This document shows, one piece after another, positions 1-4,853 of a stretch of DNA of 10,160 nt (position 1 is its first letter; each line of letters begins with the position of its first letter). The position numbers were made by a program, and so were the translations under genes. Source of the DNA: G020353115 sp964389685 (lineage in GTDB: Bacteria > Bacteroidota > Bacteroidia > Bacteroidales > VadinHA17); assembly GCA_964389685.1 (NCBI GenBank), contig CAYMFM010000108.1:1-10160 (forward strand), in the 5' to 3' direction. Below the pieces are notes generated by a model. It saw only the letters and a list, made by a program, of their open reading frames with translations, had not been told where the DNA came from and searched no databases.

Positions 1-8
1 GGAGGAAT

Positions 9-46
9 GAAAAAAGGACAACTCACTAAAAATTTGTGGTTGTCCT
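9..46 (-). terminator. Rho-independent terminator of tRNA-Phe
   Basis: An 8-bp stem (aggacaac 15-22 with gttgtcct 39-46) continues as 3 bp (24-26 with 36-38) past one bulged base, around a loop at 27-35. Read on the minus strand the hairpin is followed directly by a run of six T (complement of 10-15). It lies seven bases beyond the 3' end of the minus-strand tRNA, so it fits an intrinsic terminator for that transcript. Confidence 0.8.
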
Positions 47-52
47 CTGGAG

Positions 53-125
53 TGGTGCCACGCGGAATCGAACCACGGACACCAGGATTTTCAGTCCTGT
101 GCTCTACCAACTGAGCTATGGCACC
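53..125 (-). tRNA. tRNA-Phe (anticodon GAA)
   Basis: The minus strand folds as a complete 73-nt cloverleaf. It has a 7-bp acceptor stem GGTGCCA/TGGCACC, a D stem GCTC/GAGC with loop AGTTGGTA, an anticodon stem CAGGA/TCCTG with loop CTGAAAA giving anticodon GAA, a 5-base variable loop, and a T stem CGTGG/CCGCG with loop TTCGATT. The discriminator base is A (complement of position 53). The CCA end is not encoded, since the next bases read CTC, so it must be added by tRNA nucleotidyltransferase. An intrinsic terminator follows at 9-46. A decayed copy of its 5' half lies just upstream at 161-280. Confidence 0.97.
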
Positions 126-178
126 AACCTAAAAGATATTATTTTTCGTAAACAAGCTTTTTTTCAGTCCTGTGCTCT

Positions 179-206
179 CTCCTCGTCCCACCATGGCGGG
201 ACGGGA
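179..206. repeat. short palindromic insert 1 in tRNA remnant
   Basis: Between two tRNA-matching blocks lies a 28-base segment containing cgtccc (184-189) and gggacg (198-203). They pair as a 6-bp stem around a centre holding CCATGG. It replaces the two tRNA bases at 106-107 of the intact gene, so its limits are defined by comparison with that gene. Confidence 0.55.
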
Positions 207-215
207 CAACTGAGC

Positions 216-271
216 CCTGCCTGCCGGGTTCCCCGCCGAAATCACTTTTGTGATGAAGGAGGGCAGGCAGG
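216..271. repeat. palindromic insert 2 in tRNA remnant (CCTGCCTGCC ends)
   Basis: The ends are a perfect 10-bp inverted repeat, CCTGCCTGCC (216-225) and GGCAGGCAGG (262-271). A nested hairpin at its centre pairs atcac (241-245) with gtgat (250-254). The element sits exactly between two blocks that are adjacent in the intact tRNA. A related but imperfect element sharing CCTGCCGGGTTCCCC is at about 4462-4526. Confidence 0.65.
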
Positions 272-340
272 TATGGTACCGCCTTCTAAGGTGTGCAAAC
301 TTACTCGAAAAAAATGATATTTTCAAAAGATTTTTCTATT

Positions 341-372
341 ATCCGTCAGACCGGTCAATCGGTCAGACGGAT
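341..372. repeat. inverted repeat ATCCGTCAGACCG
   Basis: Arms 341-353 and 360-372 pair at 12 of 13 positions around a 6-base loop. The 10-mer ATCCGTCAGA recurs at 4841-4850, continuing to a minimal palindrome CCGTCAGACGG (4843-4853). A related stem (CCCGTC/GACGGG) is at 2955-2985. No T-run follows the hairpin, so it looks like a dispersed repeat rather than a terminator. Confidence 0.5.
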
Positions 373-411
373 TAATATTTACAAAGAATTAATATCGATA
401 TCGTACCTTTA

Positions 412-439
412 TTGGTATTAGAAATTTTCAGTACGTTTG
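412..439 (+). promoter_or_regulatory. Bacteroidota-type promoter of the M16 peptidase gene
   Basis: TACGTTTG at 432-439 matches the Bacteroidota -7 consensus TAnnTTTG exactly. TTG at 412-414 lies 17 bases upstream, within the 17-23 range known for the TTG/-33 box in this phylum. Transcription would start around 445, giving a leader of roughly a dozen bases before ATG 458. A 9-bp inverted repeat (398-406 with 439-447) brackets most of the promoter. Confidence 0.5.
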
Positions 440-457
440 TACGATATTTTTAGCTGC

Positions 458-1678
458 ATGGATTACAAGACACACACTTTGGATAACGGCATCCGGCTGA
501 TCCACCACCAGACCGTTTCACAGGTAGCCTATTGTGGTATGATTATACACACGGGCTCAAGGGACGAATCCCGGGAAGAACACGGCCTGGCACATTTCAT
601 TGAGCATGTACTGTTCAAAGGTACCCATAAACGGAAAGCATACCATATCCTCAGCAGGCTGGAAGATGTCGGGGGAGAGCTAAATGCCTACACAACCAAA
701 GAGGAGACCTGTGTATATGCATCATACCTGAAGGGTGATTTTGAGAAAGCCATTGAACTGATCAGCGATATTCTGTTTCATTCCACGTTCCCCGAGCGCG
801 AACTGACAAAGGAAAAAGAGGTGATCATCGATGAGATCAACTCCTACAGGGATAATCCGGCAGAACTGATCTTTGATGAATTCGAAGAGCTGGTCTTCAA
901 AAATCAGCCCATCGGAAGGAATATCCTGGGTACCCCCTCCATCATCAAACGGTTCTCGAAAACCGATATCCTCGGGTTTATGCAGGAAAATTACCATACC
1001 GATCAAATGGTTTTCTGCTCTGTGGGTAATATCCCTTTTACCAAAGTCAAACGGCTGTTTGAAAAATATTTCAGCGCTGTTGAAGCAAACCTGAGAACGT
1101 CAAAACGGACAAAGTTCACGAACTATCGCCCGGAAAAGAAGATCGTTCCCAAAAAAACATACCAGTCCCATTGCATCATCGGAAACCTTGCCTACGACCT
1201 TAGGGATGAGAGAAGAATCGGGTTATACCTCACGAATAACATCCTTGGGGGACAGGGATTGAACTCAAGACTCAACATGTCGTTGCGGGAAAAGAACGGC
1301 TATGTATATAACGTTGAATCAAGCTATTCACCCTACGTTGATACGGGAGTGCTCAGCATCTATTTCGGGACAGACAAAAAAAACCTGGATAAAAGTATCC
1401 GGTTGGCATACAGGGAGTTCGATAAACTGAAAAATCAAAAACTCGGTTCCCTGCAGCTGTCCAGGGCAAAAAAGCAGATGATCGGCCAGTTGGCCCGGGG
1501 AGCCGAAAGCCATGAAAGCCTGATGCTCAGTATGGCAAAAAATTACCTGATCTACGATGCGGTGGATAGCATGGAAGAGATCGCCAGGAAGGTGAATCTG
1601 GTTTCGGCAAACCAGATCCTCGAAACAGCCAATGACCTGTTTGATTTTGACAGGCTTTCAACGTTGATTTATAGATGA
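458..1678 (+). CDS. M16 family zinc metallopeptidase (insulinase/processing-peptidase type)
   Basis: A 406-aa protein of the M16B type. The inverted zinc motif HFIEH is at residues 46-50, and the third zinc ligand fits E126 in EVIIDEIN, 76 residues after H50 as expected in this family. A C-terminal inactive half carries the substrate-contact motif with SRL...REKNGYVYNVESSY. About 400 aa is the usual length for one M16B subunit. These enzymes cleave peptides inside a clamshell chamber; no signal peptide is visible, so it is probably cytoplasmic. I chose ATG 458 over a possible TTG at 437 because that TTG falls inside the predicted -7 promoter box, and DYKTHTLDNGIRLIHH is a typical family N-terminus. 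The O-methyltransferase gene follows after 181 bases of palindromic sequence. The natural substrate is unknown. Confidence 0.93.
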   Translation: MDYKTHTLDNGIRLIHHQTVSQVAYCGMIIHTGSRDESREEHGLAHFIEHVLFKGTHKRKAYHILSRLEDVGGELNAYTTKEETCVYASYLKGDFEKAIELISDILFHSTFPERELTKEKEVIIDEINSYRDNPAELIFDEFEELVFKNQPIGRNILGTPSIIKRFSKTDILGFMQENYHTDQMVFCSVGNIPFTKVKRLFEKYFSAVEANLRTSKRTKFTNYRPEKKIVPKKTYQSHCIIGNLAYDLRDERRIGLYLTNNILGGQGLNSRLNMSLREKNGYVYNVESSYSPYVDTGVLSIYFGTDKKNLDKSIRLAYREFDKLKNQKLGSLQLSRAKKQMIGQLARGAESHESLMLSMAKNYLIYDAVDSMEEIARKVNLVSANQILETANDLFDFDRLSTLIYR

Positions 1679-1696
1679 AAAGGAGTTAAATCAACA

Positions 1697-1779
1697 ATTC
1701 GTAGTACGACTAGCGCTCGTGCTACGAATAATTACCAGATCCTATAATCGTACCACGAATTTAAATCGTAGTACGATTA
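1697..1779. repeat. CGTAGTACGA palindromes between M16 and methyltransferase genes
   Basis: Bases 1697-1709 and 1717-1729 pair as a 13-bp stem with one G-U wobble and a 7-base loop. Bases 1745-1753 (taatcgtac) and 1771-1779 (gtacgatta) form a second perfect 9-bp inverted repeat. The short motif TCGTAGTACGA, or a one-base variant, occurs four times in 83 bases. It starts about 20 bases after the M16 stop. No T-run follows, so I treat it as a repeat cluster that may incidentally act in transcript ends. Confidence 0.6.
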
Positions 1780-1789
1780 GATATTCTGA

Positions 1790-1845
1790 ACTCACCGGGT
1801 GACTTGAAATTAACTCACCGGGTGACTCGGAGTCACCCGGTGAGT
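1790..1845. repeat. ACTCACCGGGTGACT repeat: two direct copies and one inverted copy
   Basis: The 15-mer ACTCACCGGGTGACT occurs at 1790-1804 and 1813-1827, and as its exact reverse complement at 1831-1845. Copies two and three form a perfect 15-bp hairpin with loop CGG. The unit is itself nearly palindromic (TCACC-G-GGTGA). The hairpin ends 14 bases before the methyltransferase start codon, so it would lie in that gene's leader if the transcript starts upstream. Confidence 0.75.
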
Positions 1846-1859
1846 ATAAATTTAAAAAA

Positions 1860-2507
1860 ATGCTAAACCTCGATCATAACCTGAAACACTACATTCTCAA
1901 CCACACCGATCAGGAAGGTGACCTGCTGGAGGAACTCAACCGTTATACCCACGTAAATATCCTGAATCCAAACATGCTATCCGGGCACCTGCAGGGTAAG
2001 ATCCTGGAGATGATCAGCCGGATGATTCAACCTCACCGGATACTTGAAATCGGTACCTATACCGGCTATTCCGCCATCTGCCTGGCAAAAGGACTTCAGG
2101 AAGGAGGGGAACTGATAACCATTGACCGGAATGATGAACTCTCCGAGGTCAGCACAACCTATTTAAAAAAATCCGGGATGGAAAACCGGATTACCCTGCT
2201 TACGGGTGATGCGCTTGCTTTGATTCCCGGTATCCCGGGACCATTTGACCTGGTCTATATCGATGGGGAAAAAACAGAATACGTTGACTATTACCGGGTG
2301 GTGTTCGACAAGGTCAGACCGGGTGGTTATCTCCTTGCCGACAATGTGCTGTGGGGTGGAAAAATACTTGACCCGGAATCCGAAATGGATGAGAGCACAA
2401 AAGGTATCCTTGCATTTAATAAAATGGTCACCAATGATCCACGGGTGATGAATGTGCTCCTACCCGTTCGTGATGGGTTGATGATCATCCGGAAGAAAGA
2501 GGATTGA
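1860..2507 (+). CDS. SAM-dependent O-methyltransferase, family 3
   Basis: A 215-aa class I methyltransferase of the family 3 type (caffeoyl-CoA OMT-like; bacterial relatives include TrmR/YrrM and COMT-like enzymes). It transfers a methyl group from S-adenosylmethionine to a hydroxyl, usually with a divalent metal. Visible motifs are SAM-binding motif I EIGTYTGYSA (63-72), an acidic ribose-contact strand ITIDRN (86-91), and the metal-binding positions D135 (YIDGEK) and D161-N162 (ADNVLWGG). Length is typical. ATG 1860 is the natural start; it is preceded by an A/T-rich leader without a clear Shine-Dalgarno site. The substrate cannot be told from sequence: tRNA wobble uridine or small catechols are both known for this family. 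It may be cotranscribed with the M16 gene, but the palindromic gap leaves this open. Confidence 0.92.
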   Translation: MLNLDHNLKHYILNHTDQEGDLLEELNRYTHVNILNPNMLSGHLQGKILEMISRMIQPHRILEIGTYTGYSAICLAKGLQEGGELITIDRNDELSEVSTTYLKKSGMENRITLLTGDALALIPGIPGPFDLVYIDGEKTEYVDYYRVVFDKVRPGGYLLADNVLWGGKILDPESEMDESTKGILAFNKMVTNDPRVMNVLLPVRDGLMIIRKKED

Positions 2508-2541
2508 ATTATAAAGCTTGTATTATAGGCCTGCAGTTGTT

Positions 2542-2587
2542 CGGTCCACGCATTGCTTCCCTTTTAACAGTTTTTGTGCTTGGACCG
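2542..2587. repeat. 46-bp CGGTCCA element, copy A
   Basis: CGGTCCA (2542-2548) and TGGACCG (2581-2587) are separated by exactly 32 bases. The inverted repeat extends to 9 bp (ttcggtcca/tggaccgaa). The interior contains GCATTGCTTCCC, resembling both ends of other copies, so its orientation is ambiguous. Confidence 0.75.
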
Positions 2588-2604
2588 AATTAAATGCCGT
2601 ACGT

Positions 2605-2630
2605 TTGCCCCGACATGAATGTCGGGGCAA
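2605..2630 (+). terminator. perfect 12-bp hairpin; repeat or weak terminator
   Basis: TTGCCCCGACAT (2605-2616) pairs perfectly with ATGTCGGGGCAA (2619-2630) around a 2-base loop, followed by tttatt. It is the first strong stem downstream of the methyltransferase stop and could end that transcript. The T-run is poor, so a dispersed palindromic repeat is equally likely. Confidence 0.4.
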
Positions 2631-2651
2631 TTTATTGATTTGCATACAATT

Positions 2652-2673
2652 ACCCCGGGATTTATCCCGGGGT
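2652..2673. repeat. perfect 10-bp hairpin ACCCCGGGAT
   Basis: ACCCCGGGAT (2652-2661) pairs with ATCCCGGGGT (2664-2673) with two loop bases between. It lies 21 bases after the previous hairpin and has no T-run of useful length (ttta). Confidence 0.6.
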
Positions 2674-2695
2674 TTATGAAAACGTCTAATAGATT

Positions 2696-2741
2696 CGGTC
2701 CAACTACATTGCTATTCATCTGGAAATCCTATCATGGACCG
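2696..2741. repeat. 46-bp CGGTCCA element, copy B
   Basis: CGGTCCA (2696-2702), 32 bases, TGGACCG (2735-2741). The interior aligns without gaps to copy D at about 24 of 32 positions, including CATTGCT near the left arm and GGAAA..C.T.TCA before the right arm. Confidence 0.8.
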
Positions 2742-2775
2742 CAAAGCTCCACAAGTATTTTAGCAGGCTGAAATT

Positions 2776-2821
2776 AGGTCCACCTGAAGTCTCTCCTTAC
2801 TGGAAATCGTTTCATATGCCG
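2776..2821. repeat. 46-bp CGGTCCA element, degenerate copy C
   Basis: The left arm AGGTCCA (2776-2782) has one mismatch and the right arm TATGCCG (2815-2821) has two, again exactly 32 bases apart. TGGAAATCGTTTCAT before the right arm matches copies B and D, giving the same orientation. Confidence 0.6.
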
Positions 2822-2855
2822 GAAAATCCAGGCTGTAATTAGAAAACCCGAAATC

Positions 2856-2909
2856 AGTGATACGATGACTGAGTGGTCGTCCAAAACCATAGAAAGTCAT
2901 CGTATCACT
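2856..2909. repeat. 15-bp perfect inverted repeat AGTGATACGATGACT
   Basis: Bases 2856-2870 are the exact reverse complement of 2895-2909, with 24 bases between. The inner segment shows no other pairing of note. No coding frame is present. It looks like a small mobile palindromic unit or the ends of a very short element. Confidence 0.7.
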
Positions 2910-2954
2910 CTTCATACCACCACCGGAGGCTAAATAAAATAGTTAATAACAATT

Positions 2955-2985
2955 CCCGTCAAGCGGACGAAAGCCGCTAGACGGG
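2955..2985. repeat. CCCGTC/GACGGG stem
   Basis: CCCGTC (2955-2960) pairs with GACGGG (2980-2985), and AGCGG (2962-2966) with CCGCT (2974-2978), giving 6 + 5 bp with a small mismatch and a 7-base loop. The outer stem resembles the CCGTCAGACGG units at 341-372 and 4843-4853. Confidence 0.45.
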
Positions 2986-3000
2986 TACAAATCATTTAAA

Positions 3001-3032
3001 AAACAAAAAAGGTCCGGTAACGACCGGACCTT
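3001..3032 (-). terminator. Rho-independent terminator of the small minus-strand gene
   Basis: AAGGTCCGGT (3009-3018) and ACCGGACCTT (3023-3032) form a perfect 10-bp stem with a 4-base loop. On the minus strand it is followed by a T-rich run (complement of 3001-3010: six T, then gttt). It lies 28 bases past the stop of the gene at 3061-3285 and is the clearest terminator in the window. Confidence 0.85.
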
Positions 3033-3060
3033 GCAGTTTAATTCAACGATTATCTGTCAA

Positions 3061-3285
3061 CTATTCTTCTTTTGTATTGCTCTGTACATCCAATTCACCC
3101 ATAATTTCCTTTATCCGGATGGCATTTATCTCTTTTGAAACGGTCGTCAAACTCATCATGATCGTCTTATATTCCGGATATTTATTGTACTTTTCCCGCA
3201 TTACATACATGATGTTCAGAACCGATTTCTGAAGGTTTTCACTGGTCTCAAAATCTTTCGGTGGTTTGTTTTCCATGGTTACCAT
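3061..3285 (-). CDS. small hypothetical protein (74 aa)
   Basis: I do not recognise this protein. It is 74 aa, or 71 aa if ATG at the fourth codon (MENKPPKDF) is used. It is soluble, with no signal peptide or membrane segment, rich in Lys, Glu and Met. Two stretches look helical by composition: roughly residues 14-35 (ENLQKSVLNIMYVMREKYNKY) and 40-65 (YKTIMMSLTTVSKEINAIRIKEIMG). The support for a real gene is its strong terminator at 3001-3032 and an exact TAnnTTTG box about 50 bases upstream (3336-3343). It is divergent from the secreted protein gene at 3433. No function can be assigned. Confidence 0.7.
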   Translation of the reverse strand: MVTMENKPPKDFETSENLQKSVLNIMYVMREKYNKYPEYKTIMMSLTTVSKEINAIRIKEIMGELDVQSNTKEE

Positions 3286-3335
3286 ACTATTATGCGTTCA
3301 TTTAAATGAAATCCAATTTTCAATAAAAAAGTGCA

Positions 3336-3343
3336 CAAAGTTA
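3336..3343 (-). promoter_or_regulatory. candidate -7 box of the small minus-strand gene
   Basis: The minus strand reads TAACTTTG, an exact match to the Bacteroidota -7 consensus TAnnTTTG. A transcript starting a few bases downstream would have a leader of about 45 bases before the ATG at 3285. I see no convincing -33 TTG at the usual spacing, so this rests on one box. Confidence 0.35.
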
Positions 3344-3432
3344 TAAAAAAAATGTGGTATAGTTTTTGTTTTTATTTCAACACTTCATTTTTATGCAACT
3401 GTTTAAAAGCGTTCAACAAATATTTTTATCAG

Positions 3433-4029
3433 ATGAATAAGAGAAAATTATTGATCATAAGCTTATTGATTATCTTCCCAATACTGATCTCAACAGCAGG
3501 AAACAGAATAGCTGTTTTCCCCCTGGGGAAGGATCACGCTGTAATGAGTATTCAACAGGATACTGCTGAATACTATTACGTTAAGACCAAATCAACCACG
3601 CGTTTTTTCAGTGATATGGATAACCTGAGTTCGGTGATCCAGATGATCCCCGAGAATGTCGAAGTCCAGGTTTTCGAACCCATTGGCGATTACTTCTCTG
3701 CTTATTTTGACGGATCGTATGGATACCTGTTCATTTCGAAGGTGGACCCGGTAAATTTTGACCCGGAGATTTTCCAGGTTACCCCCGAACCTCTTCCTGC
3801 AGAGCAGGATAAATATGCCTTTCTGGTACAAAAATACGGGCAGGAAGATGCGAATCAGATCATCTCAAGGAAGGTCTGGAAAGGAATGACCAAGGATATG
3901 ATCCTCGATTCCTGGGGGAAACCGAGGCAGATCGACAGGTATATCGGGCAAACAAGCGTCAAGGAGGAGTGGTACTACCGGACCCGGGTGCTGTTCATTC
4001 AGGATGGCAAACTGGTCGATTGGAAATAG
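3433..4029 (+). CDS. secreted protein with SH3-like and BamE/SmpA-like parts
   Basis: A 198-aa protein starting MNKRKLLIISLLIIFPILISTAG, a clear signal peptide (about 1-23) with no lipobox cysteine, so it is exported and probably periplasmic or surface-exposed. Residues about 37-104 look like a bacterial SH3-like domain (VKTKSTTRFFSD...VEVQVFEPIGDYFSAYFDGSYGYLFISKV). Residues about 141-198 resemble SmpA/OmlA-BamE-like repeats: ISRKVWKGMTKDMILDSWGKPRQI followed by EEWYYRTRVLFIQDGKLVDWK. This pairing is known from uncharacterised Bacteroidota proteins. It suggests an envelope or peptidoglycan-binding role, which is inference. The reading frame stays open upstream to a GTG at 3331, but ATG 3433 is chosen because it places the signal peptide at the N-terminus. 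Divergent from the small protein gene. Confidence 0.85.
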   Translation: MNKRKLLIISLLIIFPILISTAGNRIAVFPLGKDHAVMSIQQDTAEYYYVKTKSTTRFFSDMDNLSSVIQMIPENVEVQVFEPIGDYFSAYFDGSYGYLFISKVDPVNFDPEIFQVTPEPLPAEQDKYAFLVQKYGQEDANQIISRKVWKGMTKDMILDSWGKPRQIDRYIGQTSVKEEWYYRTRVLFIQDGKLVDWK

Positions 4030-4051
4030 TGGAGTTTCTTTTAAGATAATC

Positions 4052-4068
4052 AAACTCCGATGGAGTTT
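4052..4068. repeat. small hairpin AAACTCC-GAT-GGAGTTT
   Basis: A 7-bp stem with loop GAT, 22 bases after the stop of the secreted protein gene. AAACTCC (4052-4058) can also pair with an identical GGAGTTT at 4031-4037, so two exclusive hairpins are possible. Only a short T-run (tttt) overlaps the end of the stem, so any terminator function would be weak. Confidence 0.5.
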
Positions 4069-4102
4069 TATTGAAACCTGGATAAAACTTTTCTACAATA
4101 AT

Positions 4103-4120
4103 CCAAGGCCGATAGCCTTG
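4103..4120. repeat. small hairpin CCAAGGCCGATAGCCTTG
   Basis: CAAGGC (4104-4109) pairs with GCCTTG (4115-4120) around CGATA. The 18-mer 4103-4120 is the exact reverse complement of 6185-6202, showing a dispersed element present in both orientations. Confidence 0.65.
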
Positions 4121-4150
4121 AATACTATTATTGATTTATAGAACTTGAGG

Positions 4151-4167
4151 GAACACCATCGGTATTC
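4151..4167. repeat. small hairpin GAACACC-ATC-GGTATTC
   Basis: A 7-bp stem with one mismatch around ATC. On the minus strand it reads GAATACC-GAT-GGTGTTC, the same CC-GAT-GG centre as 4052-4068 with different stem sequence. It is the third in a row at about 50-base spacing. Confidence 0.45.
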
Positions 4168-4198
4168 GATTATTTTAGATGATAGAAATCCCTAATAC

Positions 4199-4244
4199 CG
4201 GTCCAATTGCATTGCTCATCAGCAGGAAAGCGTTTCATGGACCG
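4199..4244. repeat. 46-bp CGGTCCA element, copy D
   Basis: CGGTCCA (4199-4205), 32 bases, TGGACCG (4238-4244). The interior ATTGCATTGCT...AGGAAAGCGTTTCA aligns without gaps to copy B. Confidence 0.8.
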
Positions 4245-4461
4245 AAGATCTATTAAGCGTTCACAAATATTGTATTTATAGGGCTAAAGTCGTTTTTCGT
4301 TGTTCGTCATTAAAAGATTACAAGGTGCAATTGGGGTTTTTATCCTGGAATTACGCATGGATCGTTCCGTTCAACGGTTATCTTTCCCAAGGTAAAACAC
4401 TGACATGTATGGCTAACCCCGTCCAAAGCATACCTGTTGATGAACGAATAAAACTATGAAA

Positions 4462-4526
4462 GCCCCGTCAGGCCTGCCGGGTTCCCCTCCGTATTACCAT
4501 CTTCGGGGAAAGTCGGTAGACAGGGC
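4462..4526. repeat. imperfect palindrome with CCTGCCGGGTTCCCC
   Basis: The left side starts at the gcccc near 4455-4465 and contains CCTGCCGGGTTCCCC. The right side contains GGGGAAAGTCGG and ends in GACAGGGC, giving a gapped, imperfect stem. The shared CCTGCCGGGTTCCCC links it to the palindrome inserted in the tRNA remnant at 216-271. Exact limits are uncertain. Confidence 0.45.
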
Positions 4527-4551
4527 TATAAGTAATTTCCCTATTCACAGG

Positions 4552-4562
4552 CCCCGTAGGGG
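4552..4562. repeat. small hairpin CCCC-GTA-GGGG
   Basis: A 4-bp GC stem around GTA, extendable by a G-T pair (4551/4563). It belongs by centre sequence (CC-GTA-GG) to the same small-hairpin set as 6214-6226. Confidence 0.4.
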
Positions 4563-4565
4563 TCA

Positions 4566-4670
4566 GAGGTTGGTAGTCACGGGGAATGTGTAATGTGCAT
4601 TTTTTCTCCGAGCATCTGGTTGCAATGAAATACCTCACATTTCAGTCGGAGAAATGCATAAACCAACTTC
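4566..4670. other. three-tier folded segment, possible structured RNA or palindromic element
   Basis: Three nested stems can be drawn by hand. The outer is 9 bp (4566-4574 with 4662-4670, one G-U pair). The middle is 13 bp, split by a 3-base bulge (4596-4602 and 4606-4611 with 4646-4658). The inner is 6 bp (4626-4631 with 4639-4644) with a 7-base loop. No reading frame or promoter is evident. It matches no RNA family I recognise. A fold of this length may be regulatory RNA, or another composite palindromic repeat. Confidence 0.4.
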
Positions 4671-4708
4671 AGGATAATGAAATCATTGTAGTGTGTTTAC
4701 CTGCCTTA

Positions 4709-4754
4709 TGGCCCATGCAACGTTTTCCCGTTAAATATCAACGCAGTTGGACCG
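4709..4754. repeat. 46-bp CGGTCCA element, copy E (inverted)
   Basis: The right arm TGGACCG (4748-4754) is exact; the left arm TGGCCCA (4709-4715) has two mismatches; the interior is again 32 bases. The interior TGCAACGTTTTCCCGTTAAA...CAACGCAGT matches copy F closely and matches copies B and D when reverse-complemented. Eight T follow the right arm after one A. Confidence 0.65.
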
Positions 4755-4794
4755 ATTTTTTTTAGCACTTCAATCCTAAGGTTACCAAGGCACT

Positions 4795-4807
4795 GCTCCT
4801 GTGGAGC
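4795..4807. repeat. small hairpin GCTCC-TGT-GGAGC
   Basis: A perfect 5-bp stem around TGT, followed by an AT-rich stretch (ggaatatattaat). It has the architecture of the other small hairpins (stem ending in CC, three bases, GG) with a different stem. Confidence 0.4.
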
Positions 4808-4840
4808 GGAATATATTAATCATTCATAAGAAAGACACTG

Positions 4841-4853
4841 ATCCGTCAGACGG
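4841..4853. repeat. ATCCGTCAGACGG unit
   Basis: CCGTC-A-GACGG is a perfect odd palindrome. The first ten bases (ATCCGTCAGA) equal 341-350, where a longer inverted repeat is built from the same unit. Confidence 0.4.

Larger units (their letters stand above)
161..280 (-). pseudogene. tRNA-Phe 5'-half remnant interrupted by two palindromes
   Basis: Three blocks match the intact tRNA gene in order. Bases 161-178 equal 88-105 (18 of 18, anticodon arm to D arm), 207-215 equal 108-116 (9 of 9, D arm), and 272-280 match 117-125 in 8 of 9 (5' acceptor strand). Block 1 and block 2 are separated by 28 extra bases (179-206) that replace two tRNA bases. Blocks 2 and 3 are separated by a 56-base palindromic insert (216-271). 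The 3' half (anticodon stem 3' strand, T arm, acceptor 3' strand) is absent, so it cannot make a tRNA. It reads as a duplicated tRNA 5' half that later received two small insertions. Confidence 0.75.
2508..3000. other. repeat-rich intergenic region, no gene seen
   Basis: Between the methyltransferase stop and the terminator of the small minus-strand gene there is no credible reading frame. The space holds three copies of the 46-bp CGGTCCA element, two GC-rich perfect hairpins (2605-2630, 2652-2673), a 15-bp inverted repeat (2856-2909) and a CCCGTC/GACGGG stem (2955-2985). A 13-base motif, AGGCTGaAATTAG/AGGCTGtAATTAG, lies on either side of repeat copy C at 2765-2777 and 2830-2842. Confidence 0.7.

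Noticed and set aside
36..317. Open frames on both strands across the tRNA and its remnant
   Set aside because: They run through the tRNA-Phe gene, the remnant and the palindromes; the translations have no domain-like features.
437..457. TTG at 437 as the start of the M16 gene (seven extra residues)
   Set aside because: It lies inside the predicted -7 box; ATG 458 gives a normal family N-terminus.
3331..3432. GTG at 3331 as start of the secreted protein (34 extra residues)
   Set aside because: The extension would bury the signal peptide inside the protein and reads as AT-rich, Phe/Cys/Tyr-rich noise.
4462..4526. Terminator for the converging secreted protein and dinB genes
   Set aside because: It is more than 400 bases from either stop, has an imperfect stem and no T-run on either strand; it is better explained as a repeat related to 216-271.
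2542..4754. Possible CRISPR array from repeated CGGTCCA units
   Set aside because: Spacing between copies is irregular (tens to over a thousand bases), orientation varies, and no cas genes are present.
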